Source: Mycobacterium asiaticum
GTDB lineage: Bacteria > Actinomycetota > Actinomycetes > Mycobacteriales > Mycobacteriaceae
Assembly: GCF_001673635.1 (NCBI RefSeq)
Contig: NZ_LZMH01000073.1
Coordinates: 62,001-126,000, forward strand
Direction of reading: 5' to 3'
DNA: 64,000 nucleotides
The notes under the pieces are model-generated. The model did no database searches. It saw nothing but the letters and a program-made list of their open reading frames with translations, and was not told the DNA's origin. Of the stretch, positions 1 to 9,994 are shown piece after piece. Within the stretch, counting starts at the first letter, position 1; each line of letters opens with the position of its first letter. A program made the translations under genes and the position numbers.

Positions 1-957
1 GCTCCTCGGGTGGTGGTGATCGTCGTCTTCGACGACGTGACCATGCTGGACGTTGCCGGCGCGGGCGAGGTCTTTGCCGAGGCCAATCGGTTCGGCGCCA
101 ATTACCGGTTGAAGATCGCATCAATCGACGGCGGCGACGTCGTCACCTCGATCGGCACCCGGCTGGGCGTCACCGATGCCATTTCCTCGATCGAGTCGGC
201 CGACACCGTCATGGTCGCCGGCAGCGACCACCTGCCCCGGCGGCCGATCGACCCTGCCCTCGTCGAGGCGGTCAGATCGGTTGCGCGCCGGACCAAGCGG
301 CTGGCGTCGATCTGCACCGGATCGTTCATCCTGGCGCAGGCCGGCCTGCTCAACGGCCGGCGCGCGACCACGCACTGGCATGACGTCCGGTTGTTCGCTC
401 GCGCCTTCCCCAAAATTACCGTCGAACCGGACGCAATTTTCGTCCGCGACGGCGACATCTTCACCTCAGCCGGGATTTCGGCCGGCATCGACCTGGCCCT
501 GGCCCTGGTCGAAGCGGATCACGGGACCGACCTGGTTCGCGCCGTGGCCCGCTGGTTGGTCGTGTACCTCAAGCGCGCCGGCGGCCAGTCGCAATTCTCG
601 GTGCTCGTCGAGGCCGACCCACCGCCGGAGTCTCCGCTGCGCAAGGTCACCGATGCCATCTCGGCCGACCCGGCGGCTAACCACAGCGTGAATTCGCTCG
701 CGGCGCGGGCCTCTTTAAGCACTCGGCAGCTGACTCGGCTTTTCCAGTCCGAGCTCGGCACCACGCCGGCCCGCTACGTGGAGTTGGTGCGCATAGATGC
801 CGCCCGCGCCGCACTCGATGCCGGCCGCACGGTGGCCGACACCGCACGGTTGGCGGGGTTCGGCAGCGCCGAAAGCCTGCGTCGGGTGTTTGTCGACCAC
901 CTCGGCGTCTCCCCGAAGGCCTACCGGGAGAGATTCCGCACCGCGTCGCGCGGCTGA
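1..957 (+). CDS. GlxA-family AraC-type transcriptional regulator (5' end outside the window)
   Basis: The frame is open to the left edge, so the true start lies upstream; the GTG at position 10 is only the first start codon inside the window. The N-terminal half is a DJ-1/PfpI (class I glutamine amidotransferase-like) domain, with the nucleophile-elbow motif SICTGSFILAQAG near residue 100. The C-terminal ~100 residues are an AraC-type double helix-turn-helix, including ADTARLAGFGSAESLRRVF and ending GVSPKAYRERF. This architecture is typical of GlxA-like regulators, in which the DJ-1 domain is a presumed ligand sensor. No target gene can be inferred, because the upstream neighbour is not visible and the downstream gene is an unrelated PPE gene 326 bases away. 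Confidence 0.88.
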   Translation, partial: APRVVVIVVFDDVTMLDVAGAGEVFAEANRFGANYRLKIASIDGGDVVTSIGTRLGVTDAISSIESADTVMVAGSDHLPRRPIDPALVEAVRSVARRTKRLASICTGSFILAQAGLLNGRRATTHWHDVRLFARAFPKITVEPDAIFVRDGDIFTSAGISAGIDLALALVEADHGTDLVRAVARWLVVYLKRAGGQSQFSVLVEADPPPESPLRKVTDAISADPAANHSVNSLAARASLSTRQLTRLFQSELGTTPARYVELVRIDAARAALDAGRTVADTARLAGFGSAESLRRVFVDHLGVSPKAYRERFRTASRG

Positions 958-1283
958 AGATCATAAGCGCGCCAGCTTCCGAAATCGTTTTGCGCCCAGG
1001 GACATAGCGCTCGCCATGATCGGAGCGCCGTCGGAAAGTTTCAACCAGCCTTGGCTGTTGTTAGCTACTCACGATCTGCTCAGGCGCAGACAAGGCGTGC
1101 AGCCAAGGTAAAAACTTTGCAGATTCGCGGCATGACGCATCGCATCGGCGTTATCCTCTGCAACGCAGAAAACTTAGCTGAACAATCGCATGAGGATTCA
1201 GAAAATCCGAGGCCACAGTGTCTTAGGTCGAATAATGATGCGACCGCACCGGATTCACTGACTTGGCATGGGAAGGCACGGTA
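958..1283. other. intergenic region upstream of the PPE gene
   Basis: No convincing gene is visible in these 326 bases. The stretch is less GC-rich than its surroundings. It ends in a GGAAGG ribosome-binding site at 1271-1276, seven bases before the chosen PPE start. Two short inverted repeats are present (GCGCTC/GAGCGC at 1007-1028 and TCTGC/GCAGA at 1157-1169), but neither looks like a strong terminator. The PPE promoter presumably lies here, but I cannot place it. Confidence 0.5.
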
Positions 1284-3518
1284 GTGAACTTTTGGATATT
1301 GCCGCCGGAGTTGAACTCGGCACGGATGTTTTCCGGTGCGGGCTCGACGCCGTTGCTGGCGGCCGCGGCGGCCTGGGAGGGCTTGGCTTCTGAGCTTGGT
1401 GCGGCGGCATCGTCGTTTGTTTCGGTCACCTCCAATTTGGCGGGGCAGGCTTGGCAGGGTGCGGCGTCGGCGGCAATGGTGGCCGCTGCGGCTCCTTATG
1501 CCGGTTGGCTCGATGCCGCCGCGGCACAGGCTGCGGGCGCAGCGGGTCAGGCGCGGGTGATGGTCAGCGTATTCGAGGCTGCGCAGGCGGCGACAATTCA
1601 TCCGTTGGTCGTGGCTGCCAACCGCAACGCCTTTGTGCAGCTGGCGCTTTCGAATTTGCTGGGTCAGAATGCGCCGGCGATAGCGGCTGCTGAGGACGCG
1701 TATATCGAGATGTGGGCCAGGGATGTGGCCGCGATGGTGGATTACCACAGCGGTGCGTCCGCAGCACTCGCCCAGCTGACGCCATGGCAAGACGCGCTGG
1801 GAAACCTATCGGGGCTGACTTTCCTGCCGGGTCAACAGATCCATAGCGCCGCCGCCGCCGTCACCGACCTGGCTTCGAACTTCGGGTTTGGCAACCTTGG
1901 AAATGGCAACGTCGGCAACGGTAACACCGGTGATAGCAATTTCGGAAATGGGAACACCGGAAATGGAAATTTTGGCAGTGGAAATAACGGCAATGGGAAC
2001 ATCGGCAGCTCAAACATCGGCAAGAGCAACTTCGGGAGCGGAAACACAGGCAATTCAAATATTGGCCTCGGAAACAGCGGCCCCACTGGCGGGCAAAACA
2101 ACTTCGGAATAGCTAACTCCGGTAGCAACAATACAGGCCTCAGTAATCACGGCGATTACAACTCGGGTGCCGGCAACCTGGGCAACCACAATAACGGGTT
2201 TGCGAACTTTGGGAACAACAATATCGGCTTCGGCAACCACGGTAGCAACAACATCGGCATCGGACTCAACGGCAGTAATCAAATAGGTCTGGGCGGATTA
2301 AACTTTGATGGTAAAACCTGGAATATCGGCTTCGGAAACACGGGCAGCTACAACCTAGGCTTCGGCAACAGCGGTATCAACAACGTCGGATTCGGCAACA
2401 CCGGCAACGGTAATATCGGCATCGGACTCACCGGCGACGGGCAGCTGGGCTTCGGCGCGCTCAACTCCGGCACAGGCAATGTTGGCTTCGGGAATTCGGG
2501 TACTAACAACATCGGTTTCTTCAATTCGGGCAGTGGAAACACCGGGTTCGGCAACTCGGGCAGCACAAACTGGGGGATAATAAACTCCGGTAGCGTCAAC
2601 ACCGGCATCGGGAACACCGGAACCACCAACACCGGATTATGGAACGCAGGGACCTTGAACACGGGATTCTTCAATCCAGGTTCCACCAATGTCGGTTTTG
2701 CGAATGCTGGTGACACCAACATGGGCAATTTCAACTCGAGCAACAACGACATGGGTAGCTTCAACTCGGGCGGTCACAATGTCGGCAGCTTCAACGCCGG
2801 CGTCAACAACACCGGCAGCTTCAATTCGGGTAATTTGAACACCGGAAACTTCAACTCTGGCGTGAGAAACACGGGCTCCTTCAACTCGGGCTCGGGAAAT
2901 ACCGGCACCCACAACTCAGGTACCGGGAGCACCGGCTTCGCGAACTCAGGTGACACGAATACGGGTGCGTTCAACGCCGGCGACCGCAATACCGGAGTTG
3001 GCAGCTCAGACGATCAATCGGTCGCGAACTCGGGATTCGGCAACACGGGCACGGCTAATTCCGGCTTCTTCAATTCGGGTCAGGGCAACTCAGGCTATGG
3101 AAACTCGGGCCTCGGCGGTAACACCTCCGGCCTCAACAATTCGGCCGCTCAGGGTTTCACCTCGGGCTACGGGAACTCACTAAGCGGCGGTTTCAGCTCC
3201 GGCTTTTGGAACTCGGGGACCGGCGAGCTTGACTCGGGCTTCTTGAACTCGACCACCCACGGGCACAACTCAGGCTTCCTGAACACGGGCTTCGGCGACA
3301 ACGTCGGCATCTCCAACTCGGGCACCGCCGGCTTCAACGTTGGCGTGTTGAACTCGGGTGACGACCTCGCCGGCGGTAACGCAGGCTTTTTCAATTTTGG
3401 AATCGGCGGTCATAACTCGGGCTTTTACAACTCGGGCAGCGAACCAAACCCGGGCGATCCCAACAACTCGGGCGGTTTCAACACCGGTACTGGACAATCG
3501 GGGTTCTTCCGACCGTAA
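1284..3518 (+). CDS. PPE family protein, MPTR subfamily
   Basis: A 744-residue PPE protein. The chosen GTG start gives the canonical opening NFWILPPELNSARMFSGAGS, with PPE at residues 7-9, and follows a GGAAGG ribosome-binding site. An upstream in-frame TTG at 1263 would add seven non-family residues. The PPE domain covers about residues 1-180, with the conserved WQG at 57-59 and a YIEMWARDVAAM helix near 140. From about residue 200 to the end the protein is a run of NxGxGNxG-type major polymorphic tandem repeats rich in Asn, Gly, Phe and Ser. PPE-MPTR proteins are typical of slow-growing mycobacteria and many are exported by ESX-5. No PE partner adjoins it. The repeat DNA is prone to length variation between strains. 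Confidence 0.95.
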   Translation: MNFWILPPELNSARMFSGAGSTPLLAAAAAWEGLASELGAAASSFVSVTSNLAGQAWQGAASAAMVAAAAPYAGWLDAAAAQAAGAAGQARVMVSVFEAAQAATIHPLVVAANRNAFVQLALSNLLGQNAPAIAAAEDAYIEMWARDVAAMVDYHSGASAALAQLTPWQDALGNLSGLTFLPGQQIHSAAAAVTDLASNFGFGNLGNGNVGNGNTGDSNFGNGNTGNGNFGSGNNGNGNIGSSNIGKSNFGSGNTGNSNIGLGNSGPTGGQNNFGIANSGSNNTGLSNHGDYNSGAGNLGNHNNGFANFGNNNIGFGNHGSNNIGIGLNGSNQIGLGGLNFDGKTWNIGFGNTGSYNLGFGNSGINNVGFGNTGNGNIGIGLTGDGQLGFGALNSGTGNVGFGNSGTNNIGFFNSGSGNTGFGNSGSTNWGIINSGSVNTGIGNTGTTNTGLWNAGTLNTGFFNPGSTNVGFANAGDTNMGNFNSSNNDMGSFNSGGHNVGSFNAGVNNTGSFNSGNLNTGNFNSGVRNTGSFNSGSGNTGTHNSGTGSTGFANSGDTNTGAFNAGDRNTGVGSSDDQSVANSGFGNTGTANSGFFNSGQGNSGYGNSGLGGNTSGLNNSAAQGFTSGYGNSLSGGFSSGFWNSGTGELDSGFLNSTTHGHNSGFLNTGFGDNVGISNSGTAGFNVGVLNSGDDLAGGNAGFFNFGIGGHNSGFYNSGSEPNPGDPNNSGGFNTGTGQSGFFRP

Positions 3519-3558
3519 GACACGGACGCACGCTCGCCCCGCAGAGCGGGCGGACAGG

Positions 3559-6543
3559 TTACTTCGTGTTGTTGAACTTGGTGATGGCCTCGTCGAGCCG
3601 CTGCAGCGCCGACCCGTAACCGGCGAAGTCACCCTTCTTCTGCGCGTCTCTTGCTGCGCCAATGGCAGCCTGAATCTCTTGCAGGGCAGCGGCTTTGGCG
3701 GGTGAGAGGGTTTGCGCACCGTCCGGTGGGGGTGGTACGGCCGCAGTTGGCGGTGGTGTCCCGGGCCCGGCTGCCGGGGGCGCCGGCAGGTTCGCGGGCG
3801 GACTCGCCGGGGCACCGACCTCGGTCGGCTGGATTCCGGTGGCGGCCGCACCCGCGCCGGGTCCGAACAACGCGGTCAGGGCGTCACCCACGGTGGGCCC
3901 GTAGCCGACCTTGTCGTTGTACATCATCGCCACCCGGATCAGACGTGGATACGAGGATGCCGCGTCACTGGCACCCGGCGAGGCGTAGACCGGTTCGACG
4001 TAAAGCAGCCCACCCTGGCCCACCGGGAGGGTGAGCAGGTTGCCCCACCGGATCCGGTTCTGGTTGTCGCGACCGATCACACCGAGGTCCTGGGACACCG
4101 CCGGATCGGTGGTGATCGCATTGTTGGCCAACTTCGGCCCGTTCACCTGACCGGGGATCGTCAGCACCGTGATCCTGCCGTAGGTGGCCGGATCGGAACT
4201 GGCCGTGATGTAGGCGGCCAGATAGTCGCGCTTGAACCTGTTCATCGCGCTGGTCAATTGATACGACGCCGAATTATCATTCTTCGCAATGTTTTTCGCG
4301 ACGATGTAGTACGGCGGCTGATAGCTGCTGGCGGTCGGATTCGGGTCCAGCGGCACGTCCCAGAAGTCCGACGTGGAGAAGAACGTTACCGGGTCGTTGA
4401 CGTGGTACTTGGCCAGCAACATGCGCTGCACCTTGAACAGGTCCTCGGGATAGCGCAGGTGCTCGGCGAGCTCGGGCGAGATGTCGCTCTTGGGCTTGAC
4501 GGTTCCGGGGAAGACCCGCATCCAGGCCTTGAGCACCGGGTCGTTCTCGTCCTGCTGGTAGAGCGAGACGGTGCCGTCATAGGCGTCCACAGTCGCCTTC
4601 ACCGAATTGCGGATGTAGGAAACCTTCTTATCGGGAGCCAGCCGGTTGAACGCCACTTCGGTGGAGTCCGCGGTCGCCGATGACAGGGAGGTCAGTTCGG
4701 AGTACGGGTAGTTGTCCAGTGTGGTGTAGCCGTCGATGATCCAGACCAGTCGCTTGTTGACGACCGCCGGGTAGACGGAGCTGTCGGTGGTCAGCCAGGG
4801 CGCCACCGCCTCCACCCGCTGCGCCGGATCACGGTTGAACAGGATCCGGCTGTTGTTGCCGATCACGTTGGAGAACAGGAAGTTTCGCTCGGCGAACTTC
4901 GCAGCGAACACAGTGCGGGACAGCCAGCTGCCGATCGGCACCCCACCGGCGCCGGTGTATGTGTAGTTCTTGGTCTCGGTGCTGGTCTCGTAGTCGTACT
5001 CGCGGTCGGCCCCGGTCTTCCCGACGATCGCGTAGTCGGCCGACGTGTTGGAGATCACCGGTCCGAAGTAGATCCGTGGCTGGTCCAGGGGCGCTGGACC
5101 GTCGGAGACCACGTTGCCGTTGGCGCCCACCACGTTGACCAGGAACTCCGGGTAGCCGCCATTCTGGTTCGGGTCGTTGGCGACCCCGCGCACCGTGTTG
5201 GCCGGCGAGGCGATAAACCCATTGCCGTGGGTGTAGACGGTGTGGCGGTTGATCCAGTCGCGCTGGTTTTCGATCAGCCGGTCGGGGTTGAGTTCCCTTG
5301 CGGCGACGACATAGTCGCGCAGGTTGCCGTTGCGGTCGAGGTAGCGGTCGATGGAGAGCTGGTCGGGGAAGTTGTAGAAGTTCTTGCCCTGCTGGAATTG
5401 GGTGAAGGCGGGGCTGATGATGGTCGGGTCGAGCAACCTGATGTTGGACGTGGTGGCGCGGTCGGCGGCGACCTGCTGCGCCGTGGCTTGCCCGTCGCCG
5501 GTGTAGTTACGGTAGGTCACCACGTCGGGCGTCAGACCGTACGCTTGCCGGGTCGCGGTGATACTTCGGCTGATGTATTCGCTTTCCTTCTGCGCCGCAT
5601 TGGGTTTGACGCTGATCTGCTCGACGATCAGCGGCCAGCCGGCACCCACGATCAGCGATGAGAGCAGCAGCAGAACCAGCCCGATCGCCGGAATGCGCAG
5701 GTCCCGCAGCGTGATTGCGGAGAACACCGCCGCCGCGCAGATCAGCGCGATCGCCATCAGAATCAGCTTCGCGGGCAGCACGGCATTGATGTCGGTGTAT
5801 CCCGCACCGGTGAAGGGCTTGCCACCGCGGGTGTGCGACAGCAGTTCGTACCGATCCAGCCAGTAGGCAACGGCTTTGAGCAGCACCAGCACACCGACCA
5901 GGCTGATCAGTTGGATCCTTGCCGACCGACTCAGCGCACCGGCGCGCCCGGACAGCCGGATTCCGCCGAACAGGTAGTGCGCCACCAAACTCGCGACGAG
6001 AGCGAGGAACACCGAGACAAACAGGTAGCTGAGCACCAGCCGGTAGAACGGCAACTCGAAGGCGTAGAACCCGAGGTCCTTGCCGAACTGCGGATCCCTG
6101 ATCCCGAAGTCCCCGCCGTGCAGGAACAGCTGGATCCGCACCCAGTAGCTCTGTGCCACCACCCCGGCCAGCAGGCCGATTGCGGCCGGCACACCGAAGC
6201 CCATCAACCGGAGACGCTGCAGCACAACCGCGCGATACCGCGCCACCGGGTCGTTGTCGTTACTCGGGACGAACACGGGGCGAGTCCGGTAGGCCAGCGC
6301 CAAAGCGCCGAGCACGATGCCGCCGACCAGCAGGCCCGCCACCAGAAACACCACGATGCGGGTGACCAGCACGGTGGTGAACACCGAGCGATAGCCCAAT
6401 TCACCGAACCACAGCCAGTCCACGTACGCGTCGATCAGACGCGGGCCGGCCAGCAGCAACACGATCGCACCCAGTGCGATCAGGATCAGAATCCGGCTGC
6501 GCCGGGTCAGCTTCGGCATCCTGGCGGCCGGCCGCATTCCCAC
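3559..6543 (-). CDS. UPF0182 family large membrane protein (Rv3193c homologue)
   Basis: 994 residues, matching the ~992 I recall for Rv3193c. The N-terminal third contains about seven hydrophobic membrane segments, starting with RILILIALGAIVLLLAGP and including LILMAIALICAAAVFSAI and IPAIGLVLLLLSSLIVGAG. A large extracytoplasmic domain follows from about residue 310 (VEQISVKPNAAQKESEYI). The C-terminus carries a proline/alanine-rich linker around residues 905-945, then a short helical tail (ALQEIQAAIGAARDAQKKGDF). The biochemical role of the family is not established. The gene is convergent with the PPE gene and sits 86 bases downstream of the PDZ protease gene on the same strand, so the two may be co-transcribed. 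Confidence 0.93.
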   Translation of the reverse strand: MGMRPAARMPKLTRRSRILILIALGAIVLLLAGPRLIDAYVDWLWFGELGYRSVFTTVLVTRIVVFLVAGLLVGGIVLGALALAYRTRPVFVPSNDNDPVARYRAVVLQRLRLMGFGVPAAIGLLAGVVAQSYWVRIQLFLHGGDFGIRDPQFGKDLGFYAFELPFYRLVLSYLFVSVFLALVASLVAHYLFGGIRLSGRAGALSRSARIQLISLVGVLVLLKAVAYWLDRYELLSHTRGGKPFTGAGYTDINAVLPAKLILMAIALICAAAVFSAITLRDLRIPAIGLVLLLLSSLIVGAGWPLIVEQISVKPNAAQKESEYISRSITATRQAYGLTPDVVTYRNYTGDGQATAQQVAADRATTSNIRLLDPTIISPAFTQFQQGKNFYNFPDQLSIDRYLDRNGNLRDYVVAARELNPDRLIENQRDWINRHTVYTHGNGFIASPANTVRGVANDPNQNGGYPEFLVNVVGANGNVVSDGPAPLDQPRIYFGPVISNTSADYAIVGKTGADREYDYETSTETKNYTYTGAGGVPIGSWLSRTVFAAKFAERNFLFSNVIGNNSRILFNRDPAQRVEAVAPWLTTDSSVYPAVVNKRLVWIIDGYTTLDNYPYSELTSLSSATADSTEVAFNRLAPDKKVSYIRNSVKATVDAYDGTVSLYQQDENDPVLKAWMRVFPGTVKPKSDISPELAEHLRYPEDLFKVQRMLLAKYHVNDPVTFFSTSDFWDVPLDPNPTASSYQPPYYIVAKNIAKNDNSASYQLTSAMNRFKRDYLAAYITASSDPATYGRITVLTIPGQVNGPKLANNAITTDPAVSQDLGVIGRDNQNRIRWGNLLTLPVGQGGLLYVEPVYASPGASDAASSYPRLIRVAMMYNDKVGYGPTVGDALTALFGPGAGAAATGIQPTEVGAPASPPANLPAPPAAGPGTPPPTAAVPPPPDGAQTLSPAKAAALQEIQAAIGAARDAQKKGDFAGYGSALQRLDEAITKFNNTK

Positions 6544-6629
6544 TGGTTACGCTCCCTGCTCTGTTTCCCCGACGGTCACAACTCTACGCACCGGGCGGCC
6601 CCGGCCGGATGGCCCGATCAGCAACCCGG

Positions 6630-7661
6630 CTAGCAACTCGGGGTGGGCCCGCCAGACGTCATCGCGTGCAAAGCGTCCACCGCCGAACCCAGCGTCTCGA
6701 CCTTGACCAGCTTCAACCCGGCCGGAATCTGCGAAACCGCTTCGTAGCAGTTCTTCGCGGGCACCAGGAACACCGTGGCGCCGGCCGCCCGGGCCGCGGC
6801 CATCTTGTGGGTGATGCCACCGATGGGCCCCACCTTGCCGTCGACACTGATCGTTCCGGTGCCCGCCACGAATGTGGAACCGGCCAGGTCGCCGGTGGTG
6901 AGCTTGTCCACCACCGCCAGACTGAACATCAGCCCGGCGGACGGCCCACCGATGTTGGCCAGGTTGAAGCTCACCGAGAACGGCGCCCACGGCGCATCCA
7001 GCACCGCGACACCCAGGAACCCGTAGTCGCGATCCTTATTGGTGCCCAGCGTGATTTGCGCAACCCCGGCGGGCTCGTTCTTGCGGCGGTAGTCGATCGT
7101 CACCACCTGGCCGGGCTTCGTCTTCTTGAGCAAACCGGTGAATTGCTCGACGTTGGCGACCGGGGTGCGGTCGACCGCGTCGATGGCGTCGCCGGGCTTG
7201 AGTTTGCTTACGGACGGGCCGCCTTCGCTCACCGAAGCGATGGTGACCGCTTCGGGATACTTCAGGTAGCCGAGCGCGGCGTACTCGGCACTGTCCTCGG
7301 AGCTCTTGAAGTCGGCGTTGTTGGCCTTGTCGACTTCGTCGCGCGACTTGCCCGGCGGGTAGATCAGGTCCCGCGGCACCAGCTGCTCCTGCCCGGAGAT
7401 CCACAGCGTGAGGGCTTCACCAAGGGTCAGGTCGTCGCGTTGGGAAACCGTCGTCATATTCAGGTGGCCCGATGTCGGGTGCGTCTGGGTTCCCTCGATC
7501 TGGACGACCTGCTTGCCGTCGACCTCGCCCAGGGTGTCGAACGTCGGACCGGGTCCCAGTGACACGAACGGCACCGTCACCACCGCCAGGAGCACGCCGA
7601 ACACCACGATCGGCACCAGCGCGACCATCAGGGTCAAAATCCGCCTGTTCACGCCGCTCAC
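6630..7661 (-). CDS. membrane-anchored PDZ and Lon-type (S16) serine protease
   Basis: 343 residues, homologous to Rv3194c and the YlbL family. An N-terminal membrane anchor (LTLMVALVPIVVFGVLLAVVTVPF) is followed by a PDZ domain around residues 120-200 (SVSEGGPSVSKLKPGDAI) and a C-terminal Lon-like protease domain. The catalytic serine lies in GGPSAGLMFSLAVV and the lysine is probably in DGKVGPIGGITHKMAAA. These match the S16 Ser-Lys dyad arrangement. The catalytic domain should face the cell-wall side and process secreted or membrane substrates, which are not identifiable here. It is divergent from the zincin-like gene that starts at 7748. Confidence 0.92.
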   Translation of the reverse strand: MSGVNRRILTLMVALVPIVVFGVLLAVVTVPFVSLGPGPTFDTLGEVDGKQVVQIEGTQTHPTSGHLNMTTVSQRDDLTLGEALTLWISGQEQLVPRDLIYPPGKSRDEVDKANNADFKSSEDSAEYAALGYLKYPEAVTIASVSEGGPSVSKLKPGDAIDAVDRTPVANVEQFTGLLKKTKPGQVVTIDYRRKNEPAGVAQITLGTNKDRDYGFLGVAVLDAPWAPFSVSFNLANIGGPSAGLMFSLAVVDKLTTGDLAGSTFVAGTGTISVDGKVGPIGGITHKMAAARAAGATVFLVPAKNCYEAVSQIPAGLKLVKVETLGSAVDALHAMTSGGPTPSC

Positions 7662-7747
7662 CTTAGACGGCGCCGGACAGACCAGTTCAGCTGCGAGCGT
7701 GACCGGGGACCGCGCTTTCTGTTTCTGCGGTGGGTACCGTTGAGCCT

Positions 7748-9118
7748 ATGGCTGACCTGCCTTTCGGCTTCTCCGCGGGCGACGACCCCGAGCGCGACAA
7801 GCGCGGGAAGGACGATCCCGACTCCGGATCGGGTGCCAACCCGTTCGGTTCGTTCCCCCTGGGCGGCGAGTTCGACATGGCCAACCTCGGCCAGCTGTTC
7901 ACCCGGCTGGGTGAGATGTTTGGTGGCGTCGGGAGCGCCATGACCTCGGGCAAAGACGCGGGGCCGGTCAACTACGACCTGGCCCGGCAGGTCGCGACGA
8001 GCTCGATCGGCTTCGTCGCGCCCATTCCCGCGACCACCAACTCGGCCATCTCCGATGCCGTGCATCTGGCGGAGACCTGGTTGAACGGGGCGACGGCGCT
8101 GCCCGCCGGCACCACCAAAGCGGTGGGCTGGAGCCCTTCTGACTGGGTCGACAACACGCTGCAGACCTGGAAGCGGCTGTGTGACCCGATGGCCCAGCAG
8201 ATCTCGGCGGTGTGGGTGCAATCGCTGCCGGAGGAAGCCAAGAGCATGGCCGGCCCGCTGCTGCAGATGATGTCGCAAATGGGCGGCGTGGCGTTCGGGT
8301 CGCAGCTGGGCCAGGCGCTGGGCCGGCTGTCCCGGGAAGTGCTGACGTCGACGGAGGTCGGTCTGCCGCTCGGCCCCAAGGGAATTGCCGCGATCCTGCC
8401 GGATGCGGTGGAGTCTTTTGCCGCGGGCCTCGAGCAGCCGCGCAGCGAGATCATGACGTTCCTGGCCGCGCGCGAGGCCGCGCATCACCGGCTGTTCAGC
8501 CATGTTCCGTGGCTGTCGAGCCAGCTGCTGGGGGCGGTCGAGGCGTATGCGATGGGCATCAAGATCGACATGTCCGGCATCGAGGAACTGGCCCGCGGCT
8601 TCAACCCGGCGTCGCTGGCCGATCCCGCCGCGATGGAGCAACTGCTGAGCCAGGGCGTGTTCGAGCCGAAGGCCACGCCTGCACAGACCCAGGCGCTGGA
8701 ACGGCTCGAGGCGCTGCTCGCGCTGATCGAGGGCTGGGTGCAGACGGTCGTGACGGACGCGCTGGGTGAGCGGCTTCCGGGTGAAGCCGCGCTGAGCGAA
8801 ACGCTGCGCCGACGCCGGGCCAGCGGCGGCCCGGCCGAGCAGACCTTCGCCACCCTGGTCGGGCTGGAGCTGCGGCCGCGCAAACTCCGCGAGGCCGCAG
8901 CACTGTGGGCACGTCTGACCGAGGCCGCCGGCATGGATGCCCGCGACGCGGTCTGGCAGCACCCGGACCTGCTGCCGGGCGCGGACGACCTGGACGACCC
9001 GGCGGCGTTCATCGACCGCATCATCGGCGGCGACACCAGCGGGATCGACGAGGCCCTCTCCGACTTGGAAGCCGAACTCGGACGCGACACCGACGATCCT
9101 GAGCCTGGGGATAACTGA
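7748..9118 (+). CDS. zinc-dependent metalloprotease-like protein (Zincin_2/DUF2342, Rv3195 homologue)
   Basis: 456 residues from the ATG at 7748, which gives MADLPFGFSAGDD as in the M. tuberculosis homologue; an upstream in-frame GTG at 7730 is less likely. The family motif AAREAAHHRLFSHVPWL is present near residue 245 and is the degenerate HExxH-like site behind the zincin label. It is not a perfect HExxH, so catalysis is unproven. Sometimes annotated as coenzyme F420 biosynthesis-associated; nothing in the window supports that. The C-terminus is acidic. The next gene follows 37 bases later on the same strand. Confidence 0.88.
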   Translation: MADLPFGFSAGDDPERDKRGKDDPDSGSGANPFGSFPLGGEFDMANLGQLFTRLGEMFGGVGSAMTSGKDAGPVNYDLARQVATSSIGFVAPIPATTNSAISDAVHLAETWLNGATALPAGTTKAVGWSPSDWVDNTLQTWKRLCDPMAQQISAVWVQSLPEEAKSMAGPLLQMMSQMGGVAFGSQLGQALGRLSREVLTSTEVGLPLGPKGIAAILPDAVESFAAGLEQPRSEIMTFLAAREAAHHRLFSHVPWLSSQLLGAVEAYAMGIKIDMSGIEELARGFNPASLADPAAMEQLLSQGVFEPKATPAQTQALERLEALLALIEGWVQTVVTDALGERLPGEAALSETLRRRRASGGPAEQTFATLVGLELRPRKLREAAALWARLTEAAGMDARDAVWQHPDLLPGADDLDDPAAFIDRIIGGDTSGIDEALSDLEAELGRDTDDPEPGDN

Positions 9119-9155
9119 CTGCGTCGACGCGTGTGGCGTGGCAGCGTGACACGTC

Positions 9156-9989
9156 ATGGTCGGGGCCGCCACTTGCCTGTATGCGCTGGATCCGGCGATG
9201 CCGGTGCTGCTGCGTCCTGACGGCGTGGTTCAGGTGGGTTGGGATCCGCGTCGTGCCGTGCTGGTCCGTCCGCCGAGCGACCTGACGGCAGCGCGACTCG
9301 CCGCCGTGCTGCGGTCCATGCGGTCGCCGACCTCGATCGGCGAACTGCAACGTCAAGCCGGCAAGGACCTGACCGAACTGGTGACCCAGTTGGTCAGCGC
9401 CGGGGTGGCGACCCGCGGCGACGGCATGTCCACCGGCCGGGCGGCGTCCATCCGGGTACACGGCCGTGGCCCGCTTTCGGATCTGTTGGTGCAGGCGCTG
9501 CGCGGGTCGGGCGTGCGTACCGGCCACAGCAGTCAGCCGCACGCGACTGTCACCGCCGCGGCGGTGGATCTGGTGGTCTTGGCCGACTTTCTGGTGGCCG
9601 ATCCGCGAATCGTGCGTGACCTGCACACCGCGGGAGTGCCGCACCTGCCGGTGCGGGTGCGCGACGGCACCGGCCTGGTCGGGCCGCTGGTGATACCCGG
9701 CGTCACCAGTTGCCTGGGTTGCGCCGACCTGCACCGCCGGGACCGGGACGCCGCATGGCCGGCTATCGCCGCCCAGCTGCGCGACACCGTCGGGGTCGCC
9801 GATCGCGCGACGCTGCTGGCCACCGCGGCCTTGGCGCTCAGCCAGGTGCACCGCGTGGTCGCCGCGGTGCGCGGCCGGCAGTCGGATCCGGACCCACCCT
9901 CGGCGCTCAACGCCACGCTGGAGTTCGATCTCCACGCCAGCTCGATTGTGGCGCGGCCGTGGACTCGACACCCGCTATGCGATTGCTGA
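9156..9989 (+). CDS. cyclodehydratase/ThiF-like conserved protein (Rv3196 homologue)
   Basis: 277 residues. The segment LVIPGVTSCLGCADLHRRDRD, with a CxxC, resembles the region after the leader-peptide-binding part of azole-forming cyclodehydratases and ThiF-like proteins of RiPP clusters. No precursor peptide, YcaO partner or dehydrogenase is visible nearby, so a role in peptide modification cannot be claimed. The N-terminal half (YALDPAMPVLLRPDGVVQVGWDP) looks like a winged-helix recognition element. It is codirectional with the zincin-like gene and convergent with a short gene at 9995. Confidence 0.75.
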   Translation: MVGAATCLYALDPAMPVLLRPDGVVQVGWDPRRAVLVRPPSDLTAARLAAVLRSMRSPTSIGELQRQAGKDLTELVTQLVSAGVATRGDGMSTGRAASIRVHGRGPLSDLLVQALRGSGVRTGHSSQPHATVTAAAVDLVVLADFLVADPRIVRDLHTAGVPHLPVRVRDGTGLVGPLVIPGVTSCLGCADLHRRDRDAAWPAIAAQLRDTVGVADRATLLATAALALSQVHRVVAAVRGRQSDPDPPSALNATLEFDLHASSIVARPWTRHPLCDC

Positions 9990-9994
9990 GTTAG

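Noticed and set aside
1880..3518. CRISPR-like periodic repeats
   Set aside because: The periodicity is the NxGxGNxG coding repeat of the PPE-MPTR protein. There are no constant repeats with unique spacers and no cas genes.
7658..9172. A 504-codon minus-strand frame
   Set aside because: It is antisense to the Zincin_2 gene, very rich in Arg, Gln and His, and has no recognisable motif.
9156..9989. A RiPP biosynthetic cluster
   Set aside because: The cyclodehydratase-like protein stands alone, with no precursor, YcaO or transporter gene nearby.
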